From Pseudomonadota bacterium (GTDB lineage Bacteria; Pseudomonadota; Alphaproteobacteria; Rhizobiales; Hyphomicrobiaceae), in contig JAEYPL010000243.1 of NCBI GenBank assembly GCA_023410905.1, positions 1 to 7,169 on the forward strand: a DNA stretch of 7,169 bases, given 5' to 3'. The notes under the pieces are model-generated. The model ran no database searches, was not told the origin of the DNA, and was given only the letters and a program-made list of their open reading frames with translations. Positions 1-4,874 of this stretch are shown in pieces; position 1 is the first letter of the stretch, and each line of letters begins with the position of its first letter. Made by a program: the position numbers and the translations under genes.

Positions 1-252
1 GGCTAAGCCCATGCACGTATCCAGCAACACGGCGGCTACGCCGCCGTGGACAGTGCCGGAAGGATTGAGCTGTTCGGCTGACGTGCATGCCGTCACCACC
101 ACCCTCCCATCTTCGGCTTCGACCACGTCATAGCATAACGTCCGGGCCAGCGGATTGAGCGGAACACTCCCGTCCACGAGGCCATGGACAAACTGCATGC
201 CGGTCATAGTGAGCTGATCGGCCAAGGGAACGATCCCGTAGTTCTTCGACAT
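1..252 (-). CDS. PaaI-family hotdog thioesterase, N-terminal part (runs off the window)
   Basis: The minus-strand frame is open from an ATG at 252 to the window edge and gives 84 residues, so the C-terminal part (probably 50-70 residues) is missing. A strong ribosome binding site, GGAGGAGA at 257-264, sits just ahead of the ATG and fixes the start. The segment NPSGTVHGGVAAVLLDT (residues 63-79) is the hallmark of the PaaI/YdiI acyl-CoA thioesterase branch: the HGG turn (His69-Gly71) begins the central hotdog helix, and Asp78 in LLD is at the position that acts as the catalytic acid or base in this family. Such enzymes are cytoplasmic and hydrolyse acyl-CoA or aromatic acyl-CoA thioesters. The specific substrate cannot be read from this fragment. 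It lies downstream of rnk on the same strand with a 161-base gap, so co-transcription is possible but not shown. Confidence 0.88.
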   Translation of the reverse strand, partial: MSKNYGIVPLADQLTMTGMQFVHGLVDGSVPLNPLARTLCYDVVEAEDGRVVVTACTSAEQLNPSGTVHGGVAAVLLDTCMGLA

Positions 253-256
253 TATT

Positions 257-264
257 TCTCCTCC
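257..264 (-). promoter_or_regulatory. Ribosome binding site of the thioesterase gene
   Basis: On the minus strand the bases read GGAGGAGA, a near-perfect Shine-Dalgarno sequence 4-5 bases before the ATG at 252. It settles the start codon of the partial gene. Confidence 0.8.
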
Positions 265-374
265 AGGCTTAGACCGACCAATGTCGTGAGTTGCGCGAGC
301 GGGCCTAGTAACTCGCCGCGCCGCACTTGTGCCTTTTCGCCGTACTAAGCATATTCACGCCTGCCACCACATCG

Positions 375-410
375 AACTCCCATAGAGCCTAGCGACCGTG
401 ATGGGGAGTT
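375..410 (-). terminator. Inverted repeat downstream of rnk, possible terminator
   Basis: AACTCCCAT at 375-383 faces ATGGGGAGTT at 401-410. They pair as a 9-bp stem with one bulged base and a 17-base loop. It lies 4 bases past the rnk stop codon on the minus strand, where a terminator would be expected. There is no T-tract after it on the minus strand, so it is at best an atypical terminator or an mRNA-stabilising hairpin. The rest of the gap (253-374) shows no gene. Confidence 0.35.
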
Positions 411-413
411 AGG

Positions 414-854
414 CTAAGCCTGCTCTGACGCGAGATCCGTGGCTGCGATTGCCGGTGGCTCAACTTTCAGTACGGTCAGCCGATGCTGGCGCCCGTCGCG
501 CGCTATCCAAGCGATGGATTGGCTTGGCGACAGACCAATAAGTGCGGCACCGATCGGCGTCAGGATCGAGATTTTGCCCTGAGAAATGTCGGCTTCACCA
601 GGATACACGAGGGTTACGCGCCGCTCTTCCCCAGAGTCGGTACGATAGGCGACCGTCGATCCCATCTGGACCGCGGTGCTAGGCAAAGCCTTGGGCGAGA
701 CGATTCGTGCCCTCTCCATCTCGGCAATCAACACGCTCGCAACCTCGGGTGCGCGGTCCTCCGCGAAGATGGCGAGGTCGATAATCCGTTTGTAGTTGTC
801 TTTGCTCACGATGAGCGGGGGCAAGGACCCTCTGTTCTGCTGGGCTTGATTCAT
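414..854 (-). CDS. rnk: Nucleoside diphosphate kinase regulator Rnk (GreA/GreB C-terminal domain)
   Basis: The protein has 146 residues, close to the usual 130-145 for Rnk. The ATG at 854 is chosen over an in-frame start at 872 because AAGGAAA lies about 6 bases upstream of it. An N-terminal helical part (residues 12-52, including the run KDNYKRIIDLA) is followed by the FKBP-like fold shared with GreA/GreB. Signature runs are MGSTVAYR (64-71), LVYPGEADI (82-90) and ILTPIGAALIGL (97-108), then a final strand region with SIAWIARDG. Rnk proteins bind RNA polymerase near the secondary channel and affect nucleoside diphosphate kinase levels. They resemble Gre factors but have a short N-terminal coiled coil without the acidic cleavage tip. 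The stop is TAG at 416-414. Its leader (855-1000) contains two small hairpins. The product call is secure; the physiological role in this organism is inferred from the family. Confidence 0.9.
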   Translation of the reverse strand: MNQAQQNRGSLPPLIVSKDNYKRIIDLAIFAEDRAPEVASVLIAEMERARIVSPKALPSTAVQMGSTVAYRTDSGEERRVTLVYPGEADISQGKISILTPIGAALIGLSPSQSIAWIARDGRQHRLTVLKVEPPAIAATDLASEQA

Positions 855-1102
855 GTGATTTCCTTCGTGCAATTCGGTAGGTCCGCGCGTTATTCGGCGA
901 CGACCTCAGTTCTGTTCTTAAGTGGGTGAGAAAAGGCAGCAAATAGCTGCAGTCCCCGAGCAGAAGCCCGGGGCTAACCAACCGCGGCCGTGTGGGCCCG
1001 GAGAAAATATTCTTGGTCGCGAAACATATCGTACACTTGGTGGGCCCAGGTGTTTTGTCAAGTTACTCATGCGGCCTACCGTGTCCCGGCGGGTCTCGCG
1101 CG
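855..1102. other. Divergent intergenic region between rnk and the first cytochrome c gene
   Basis: No gene is supported here. It must hold the rnk promoter (minus strand) and the upstream edge of the cytochrome promoter. Visible structures are GCAGC-AAATA-GCTGC (936-950), a perfect 5-bp hairpin, and CCCCG...CGGGG (954-973), both in the presumed rnk leader. Two copies of GTGGGCCC (around 993 and 1041) lie about 48 bases apart. A TTGACA hexamer reads on the minus strand at 1061-1056, but no good -10 element sits at the correct spacing, so no promoter is called. Confidence 0.4.
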
Positions 1103-1116
1103 TTGATGCGCATCAA
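1103..1116 (+). promoter_or_regulatory. FixK/FNR (Crp-Fnr family) binding site
   Basis: TTGATGCGCATCAA is a perfect 14-bp palindrome matching the FNR/FixK consensus TTGAT-N4-ATCAA. Its centre is 78.5 bases before the ATG of the cytochrome c gene. If it acts as a class II activator site (centre at -41.5), transcription would begin near 1151, leaving a leader of about 37 bases. No clear -10 hexamer is visible, which is common for activator-dependent promoters. In rhizobia, FixK2 bound at such sites switches on microaerobic respiration genes. The match is seen directly; regulation is inferred. Confidence 0.82.
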
Positions 1117-1187
1117 GGCAGGGGCGCAATGGAGATGCGACTTGGATCCAGGGGCTAGCGAGTTTGGAAGCTGACGGGGAGCTGCCG

Positions 1188-1523
1188 ATGTCGAAGCGAC
1201 GTTTGGTCCTCACCCTGATTTTGGGATTGCTGTTGCTGGTCGTCCTGTCAGGCGTCGTATTCAGCCAACAGCCGTCTCTTGAGCGTGGCCGTGCCATTGC
1301 TGAGCGCGAATGCGCGAGCTGCCACGCAGTCGGCCGGGACGGTGCGAGCCTTCATCTCAAGGCACCGCCCTTTCGGGAACTGCCGAAGCGGTATCCGGTG
1401 GAGCATCTCGCTGAATCTCTCGTTGAAGGCATCGTCGTGGGGCACGGCGACATGCCGGAATTTCTATTCGAGCCCGATGATGTTGAGGCGCTACTTGCCT
1501 ACATTGCAAGTCTGGCCAAATAG
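1188..1523 (+). CDS. Small class I cytochrome c, membrane-targeted (paralogue A)
   Basis: The protein has 111 residues. The ATG at 1188 is preceded by GGGGAG (1176-1181) with 6-base spacing. Residues 1-26 are a basic start (SKRR) followed by a long leucine/valine-rich helix that acts as a signal peptide or uncleaved anchor, placing the domain in the periplasm. The haem-binding motif CASCH is at residues 42-46 (Cys42 and Cys45 for thioether bonds, His46 as fifth ligand). The sixth ligand is predicted to be Met89 in HGDMPEF. The C-terminal helix DDVEALLAYIASL (98-110) is typical of class I cytochromes c. It is a mono-haem electron carrier; its donor and acceptor are not visible. It is about 48% identical (38 of 79 positions, counted by eye, no gaps) to the cytochrome at 2329-2700. 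The upstream FixK box suggests induction at low oxygen. A small membrane protein gene follows 97 bases downstream. Confidence 0.92.
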   Translation: MSKRRLVLTLILGLLLLVVLSGVVFSQQPSLERGRAIAERECASCHAVGRDGASLHLKAPPFRELPKRYPVEHLAESLVEGIVVGHGDMPEFLFEPDDVEALLAYIASLAK

Positions 1524-1620
1524 CCATGGATGCGGTCATTGCGCTGGGCGAGATCCCGCATCAGAAAGCGCCGTTAAGTTTGAGGCCGAGCAGGTGCAGC
1601 TAGCGACAGGAGGGAAGCAA

Positions 1621-1854
1621 ATGTTTCTGCCCGCAGATTATCTTTGGTTAGAGCCGGTGTTGATTGCGGCGGCTGTGGTCTTCGTCATTGACCTCATCGG
1701 TAACGCACTGTCCTTCGGCAGCCGCGTGACCAATGCGTTTGTGACCGCAGTTGTGTTTGCACTCGTCTTCGGCGCATTGGTCTACTTCGGCTATGGCAAG
1801 ATCACGATGTCGGTCTCGACCACGCCAAGCGCCACGGCGCCGGCTCAAAAGTAG
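1621..1854 (+). CDS. Small two-helix membrane protein of unknown function
   Basis: The protein has 77 residues, with its start fixed by AGGAGGG about 7 bases before the ATG at 1621. Two hydrophobic segments are evident, about residues 11-31 (EPVLIAAAVVFVIDLIGNAL) and 38-57 (NAFVTAVVFALVFGALVYFG). Between them is a short polar SFGSRVT loop, and a polar Ser/Thr/Ala/Pro-rich tail ends in APAQK. I do not recognise a named family. It begins 97 bases after the cytochrome c stop on the same strand with no obvious terminator between, so the two may be co-transcribed from the FixK-type promoter. By position it could be a small accessory or anchoring subunit for electron transfer, but nothing in its residues (no Cys, no paired His) indicates a cofactor. 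It is real by RBS, codon use and hydrophobicity; its function is unknown. Confidence 0.75.
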   Translation: MFLPADYLWLEPVLIAAAVVFVIDLIGNALSFGSRVTNAFVTAVVFALVFGALVYFGYGKITMSVSTTPSATAPAQK

Positions 1855-2245
1855 TCTTTGAATCCGTTAAGGCGGACGAGGAGGACGGACGCGCCTCCCC
1901 CGAGAGCGCGCCCGTCCAACACGGTCAGCCACGTGGGGTGGCGCGACCGCGCGGCATTGTTAGGCAGGGTGGAGGCCCGCCGCACCTATCAAATGTTAGT
2001 CTCTCCCTGCATCACTTCGTCGCCGAAATGCTCAGGCTGTTACGATGCGCTGCGAACTAACGCAGGCCGTTTCACTTAGCGGCAACCCACGTGTGAAGGT
2101 GAATGAAGGCGGACAATCTGACATGTTGCTGTGCGTAGGCAATTGGAAGGAGTGGCAGCACGCCAACAAACGCGGACCGAGGACGTCAATGCCCCCTGTG
2201 CCACCACTCCCAAGACGCACTTGAAGGTCATCTGAGAAAATCGCT
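1855..2245. other. Non-coding stretch between the small membrane gene and the second cytochrome promoter
   Basis: These 391 bases contain no ORF with a convincing ribosome binding site or recognisable product. Just after the membrane-protein stop, GGACGCGC (1886-1893) and a downstream GCGCGCCCGTCC can pair imperfectly, but no T-run follows. GGAGTGGCAGCAC (2149-2161) and GTGCCACCACTCC (2198-2210) form an inverted repeat with two mismatches and a 36-base loop, about 35 bases ahead of the second FixK box. A minus-strand frame at 2032-2259 is open but lacks an RBS and family features. Confidence 0.45.
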
Positions 2246-2259
2246 TTGAGGTGGGTCAA
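2246..2259 (+). promoter_or_regulatory. FixK/FNR (Crp-Fnr family) binding site, second copy
   Basis: TTGAGGTGGGTCAA fits the TTGA-N6-TCAA core shared by FNR and FixK sites; its inner bases are not symmetric, so it is somewhat weaker than the 1103-1116 box. Its centre is 76.5 bases before the TTG start of the second cytochrome c, almost the same distance as the first box from its gene. A class II arrangement would put the transcription start near 2294. Confidence 0.75.
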
Positions 2260-2328
2260 AACAATTGCAGATGCGACACTTTACGGATGCGACTTATCCG
2301 AAAAGGGAAGCGTTTGGGGAGAACCAAC

Positions 2329-2700
2329 TTGTGGAATGATCCATGGCTGAGCAAAGCGGCGTATGTCGTCCTGATCCTTCCCCTTGCTGTGCTTCCTGTG
2401 TGCGCTGAAAACGATGAAATCAAGAGAGGGTACGCAATAGCGAACGAGAAATGCGCGCATTGCCATGCCATATCGCACGACGACATCCCGCCTCACGCGA
2501 TCGTCATCCCGTTCAGGCAATTGTTCACGCGCTTCCCGATCCCGATGCTGGTTGAGGCTCAAGAACGCGGTGTGATTGCCGGCCACGATGAAATGCCGAT
2601 GTTTTCATTGACGCCATCAGATGTGCGCGCACTCCTTGCCTACATTGACTCCTTGGCACCGAATGCTCCTGGGTATGTTCGTAACCAGGAAAGTCGATAG
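2329..2700 (+). CDS. Small class I cytochrome c, secreted (paralogue B)
   Basis: The proposed start is TTG at 2329, preceded by GGGGAG (2316-2321) with 7-base spacing, giving 123 residues. The frame is open further upstream (GTG 2251, ATG 2287, TTG 2314), but 2251 lies inside the FixK box. The 2329 start also puts the haem motif CAHCH at residues 42-46 and the methionine ligand at 89 (HDEMPMF), exactly as in the paralogue at 1188-1523. Residues 11-26 form a short signal peptide (AYVVLILPLAVLPVCA) that directs export to the periplasm. The C-terminal helix SDVRALLAYIDSL matches the paralogue, followed by an extra tail of about 12 polar residues. Function is single-haem electron transfer, probably under low-oxygen control. 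The gene ends 5 bases before an IS3 remnant, so its terminator may have been lost. Confidence 0.88.
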   Translation: MWNDPWLSKAAYVVLILPLAVLPVCAENDEIKRGYAIANEKCAHCHAISHDDIPPHAIVIPFRQLFTRFPIPMLVEAQERGVIAGHDEMPMFSLTPSDVRALLAYIDSLAPNAPGYVRNQESR

Positions 2701-2705
2701 GGATT

Positions 2706-2831
2706 TGACTGCGGCCTGACAGCATTGTAGTGGCGTCGCCATGCTTCGATGAGCACCTGCGCCTCCCGGAGCGTCGTGAAGATTTCGCCGTTGAGCAGCT
2801 CGTCCCTGAGCTTCGAATTCAGGCTCTCGCG
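2706..2831 (-). pseudogene. IS3-family transposase remnant (C-terminal end of the integrase core)
   Basis: On the minus strand, reading from 2828 downward, the frame gives ESLNSKLRDELLNGEIF, then TLREAQVLIEAWRRHYNAV and RPQS. This is the familiar end of IS3-family OrfB (rve-type DDE integrase core), where ESFN-KLRDE-L contains the last catalytic Glu and the RRHYN-VRPHS run closes the domain. Only about 42 of roughly 270-300 residues remain. The frame upstream (above 2831) no longer resembles a transposase, and the usual GYRPPAPE-type ending is replaced by unrelated sequence. No start, no inverted terminal repeats and no partner OrfA are present, so it is a non-functional fossil abutting the stop codon of the second cytochrome gene. 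Confidence 0.82.
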
Positions 2832-2840
2832 GATGATGAT

Positions 2841-3071
2841 CGTCCCGGCTACTACGGTCGGAAGTCGTGGGATATGACCGCCGAGCAGGTGTACAACCGC
2901 ATTATGAACCCTTCGATGCTGATCTGGCTGGCAGAAGCCGCCGGCGTCGAGAAAGCGCTCGTAGAGCGCGCCAGTGGTGACGCCCTCGCCGCCCCTTCCG
3001 ACATGTCCGCCCAGTCCGCCGGCATCCGGCGCGAAGAGCCCTGGCACCTCATCGCTGATTGGCTGCGATAG
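2841..3071 (+). pseudogene. C-terminal fragment of a conserved hypothetical protein, truncated at its 5' end
   Basis: The plus-strand frame from about 2841 reads PGYYGRKSWDMTAEQVYNR, then IMNPSMLIWLAEAAGV, then an Ala/Ser-rich linker and AQSAGIRREEPWHLIADWLR before a TAG at 3069-3071. I believe this resembles small hypothetical proteins common in rhizobia, with the EQVYNRI-NP-MLIWLAEAAGV and SA-IRR--PW patterns, but I do not know a function. The frame above this point runs antisense to the IS3 remnant, so the natural N-terminus appears to have been lost at the junction near 2832-2841. An internal ATG (2874) could in principle start a 65-residue product, but no clear RBS precedes it. The nonsense frames on the other strand here are shadows. 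Confidence 0.5.
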
Positions 3072-3127
3072 CCTGGACCACCGGCAGCCGTGTTGCTCAA
3101 AAGCCAACGGCAGCCGCACGGGAGTCG

Positions 3128-4327
3128 CTAGGCCACGACCGCCGCCGCGATCATTCCAACCGAAAGCGCGGCACCGGCCAGAGGAACCCAGCGTGGCACA
3201 GTGAAGACGCCCTCTCCGGCCGGCTGCTGCCGTTGGATGCGCCAGAGGGCGATGTCGACGGCCGCGAAAATACCGAGCGTCAAGGCATTTGCAAGAGCCA
3301 ACAGCTTATTGAAAGGGAGGAGCAAGGCCGTCACCAGCACGATAAGTCCCGCTAGGGCCGTGGCTGCGATCGGCGTTTGGGTGCGCGGGTTGACGCGGCC
3401 GAGTGTGGTAGGCAGCTGCCGACGTCGCGCCATGCCATAGAACAGACGCGCCAGCATCATGATCTCGACCAGGACGCCGTTGGCGACGGCCAACGCGCCT
3501 ACAGCAGCAAACAGGCTCGCATAGGGACCCTTGAACAAGTCGAGCAGCGGGCTTGCGCCGCCGCGGCCTGAAAATACGAGCGATGTCGCCACGACGACAT
3601 AGAGAAGTGTGCTCACGACGATAGCGCCGAGAATGGCATACGGCACCGTACGGTGAGGATCCTTGGTCTCCTCAGCCATGTTGACCAAGCTTTCGAAGCC
3701 GATGAAGGCGAAGAATGCAATGAAGGCGCCGGCAACGACGCCCTGCCAAGCTGCTGGGCTCGTAGGCAACATGCTCCCGACATCGAAGCTTGGCGCTGCA
3801 AGAAAACCCGCCCAGGCGGCGATGACGAGGCCCAGGATCTCGATGGTGCCGATCGCAGCCGCGAAATGTACGCTCTCACGCACTCCAGCAATTGCGAGCA
3901 CAGTGAAGGCGACGACCAGCGAGGCTATGAGGGCTGATGGCGGTAAGTTGATGAAGACGGAGAGATAGTGCACTGCTCCGCTTGCAATTGAGGCTGCGGC
4001 GACCGCAACCGCGAGCGTGAGGGCCACTCCGGTGATCTGTGCGGCACGGTCGGAGCCAAAGCCTTCCTTGACGAAGGCAGCTGCGCCGGCAGCTTCCGGA
4101 AAGCGACTCGCCAGTTCCGCGTAGCATAAGCCGGTTAGGCCCGCCGTAATCCCGGCGAGCAAGAATGATAGCGGAGCGGCCGGGCCGACACGTCCGATGA
4201 CCGATGCGATCGCAACGAAGATGCCGGCGCCGACAATGACAGCGAGCCCGTAGAGGAGGAGTGGCCAGAAGGAGAGCGAGCGTCGCAAAGCGACGTGCGC
4301 GGTTTCTTGACCATTGTCGAGCGTCAT
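3128..4327 (-). CDS. APC-superfamily amino-acid permease
   Basis: The protein has 399 residues, slightly short for the usual 420-480. The ATG at 4327 has GGAAA about 5 bases upstream. Hydrophobicity suggests 11-12 transmembrane helices. Family marks are GLAVIVGAGIFV in helix 1 (27-38; the G-GAGIF substrate-binding bend), CYAELASRFPEAAGAAAFV (68-86), the conserved helix 6-loop run FAFIGFESLVNMAEETKDP (206-224) with HRTVP, and the helix 8 region ARLFYGMARRRQLPTTLG (293-310) followed by NPRTQTPI. These place it in the amino acid-polyamine-organocation superfamily, a proton-coupled importer or exchanger of the inner membrane; the substrate is unknown. It starts 2 bases after the stop of the frame that carries the tspO remnant, so both may once have formed one transcript. 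The C-terminus ends soon after the last helix. Confidence 0.88.
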   Translation of the reverse strand: MTLDNGQETAHVALRRSLSFWPLLLYGLAVIVGAGIFVAIASVIGRVGPAAPLSFLLAGITAGLTGLCYAELASRFPEAAGAAAFVKEGFGSDRAAQITGVALTLAVAVAAASIASGAVHYLSVFINLPPSALIASLVVAFTVLAIAGVRESVHFAAAIGTIEILGLVIAAWAGFLAAPSFDVGSMLPTSPAAWQGVVAGAFIAFFAFIGFESLVNMAEETKDPHRTVPYAILGAIVVSTLLYVVVATSLVFSGRGGASPLLDLFKGPYASLFAAVGALAVANGVLVEIMMLARLFYGMARRRQLPTTLGRVNPRTQTPIAATALAGLIVLVTALLLPFNKLLALANALTLGIFAAVDIALWRIQRQQPAGEGVFTVPRWVPLAGAALSVGMIAAAVVA

Positions 4328-4498
4328 TTCATTTCCGATCGCATGGGACTAGGAGAGCCGAGCAGAGCCAGCGTGCGCCGGCGAAACTCGAGACAGACCT
4401 CAAGGGCGCGATGCAAAGCTTCGCACTCATTGGGGTTCGCCGAACACGGGCCGCATTAAGCACAAGCCGACAGAGGATCGTCAAATCCCCGGCCCACT
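4328..4498 (-). other. Spacer between the tspO remnant and the permease start
   Basis: The tspO-derived minus-strand frame stays open through these bases to a TGA at 4331-4329, but the roughly 55 residues it encodes are unlike any TspO tail and rich in Arg, Ser and Cys. I read them as out-of-frame extension after a frameshift rather than real coding sequence. The segment supplies the RBS of the permease at its end. Confidence 0.45.
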
Positions 4499-4817
4499 TC
4501 AGCCGTTGAGGATTCCGGTCGCGCGCGTTGAGCGAGCTCGCACACCCGATCCAGGCGAGGTAGGGCACCAGCATCCACGCGGCCGGCCGATCCACGCGGA
4601 ACGCCGCGTTGATTGTGATCACAAGCACAATCGCCAATGCGACGATGATGAGGAGCCCGCTCCAGATGGCGTGAAGTCCAAAGAAGATCGGCGCCCAGGC
4701 CGCATTCAAGGCAAGCTGAGCCAAAAACAGCCAGATCGCCCGCTCTGCGCCGGCAACATGCTCCCGCGAACGTTCCAAAAGGCGCCACAGGCTCAGAGGA
4801 GCCATTGGCGGGCCCAA
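4499..4817 (-). pseudogene. tspO: TspO/MBR-family tryptophan-rich sensory protein, decayed
   Basis: The open frame begins at TTG 4817 without a clear RBS. Its reading SLWRLLERSREHVAGAERAI, then WLFLAQLALNAAWAPIFFGLHA, then RVDRPAAWMLVPYLAWIGCA and SSLN follows the last four helices of TspO, including the QLALN-AW--IFFG and LLVPYL-W-----LN signatures of the porphyrin/cholesterol-binding fold. The first helix with its W---L--P-W-PP motif (about 45 residues) is missing; the upstream sequence is unrelated. At the other end the expected short tail after LN is not in frame, but shifting by one base gives GILNG and a TGA at 4501-4499, like a normal TspO end. A single-base slip at GCGCGCG (4521-4527) would explain this. 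In alphaproteobacteria TspO is a membrane regulator linked to oxygen and tetrapyrroles; here it is very likely non-functional. Confidence 0.72.
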
Positions 4818-4874
4818 GAAACATAGATAGGTCTCGCAAGGATCTATATCAGATTGGTGGGGCAGTGATAACCG
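4818..4874. other. Short divergent intergenic region
   Basis: The 57 bases between the tspO remnant (minus) and the Ntn hydrolase (plus) carry GATCTATATCAGAT (around 4841-4854), which could supply a -10-like element (TATATC) for the hydrolase, and a weak Shine-Dalgarno GTGGGGCAG around 4857-4865, somewhat far from the ATG. No other signal is seen. Confidence 0.25.

Noticed and set aside
483..929. Plus-strand open frame of 148 codons opposite rnk
   Set aside because: It is antisense to a clearly conserved gene, has no RBS and no family features, and is the expected shadow of GC-rich coding DNA.
1056..1061. TTGACA on the minus strand as the rnk -35 box
   Set aside because: The nearest acceptable -10 (TACGAT at 1033-1028) is 22 bases away, too far for a sigma-70 type promoter; nothing suitable occurs at 16-18 bases.
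2032..2259. Minus-strand 75-codon frame in the long non-coding stretch
   Set aside because: It begins at TTG inside the second FixK box with no RBS, has unremarkable composition and no recognised motif.
2640..3119. Minus-strand frame of 159 codons as one intact gene
   Set aside because: Only its 2706-2831 part matches the IS3 transposase. The remainder is antisense to the plus-strand hypothetical protein fragment and to the cytochrome end, so the full frame is not a gene.
3201..3968. Several plus-strand frames of 64-101 codons opposite the permease
   Set aside because: They are shadows of the permease frame with no RBS or homology-like features.
4307..4320. TTGACCATTGTCGA as a third FixK/FNR site
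   Set aside because: The right half is TCGA instead of TCAA and it lies inside the beginning of the permease coding region, not in a promoter.
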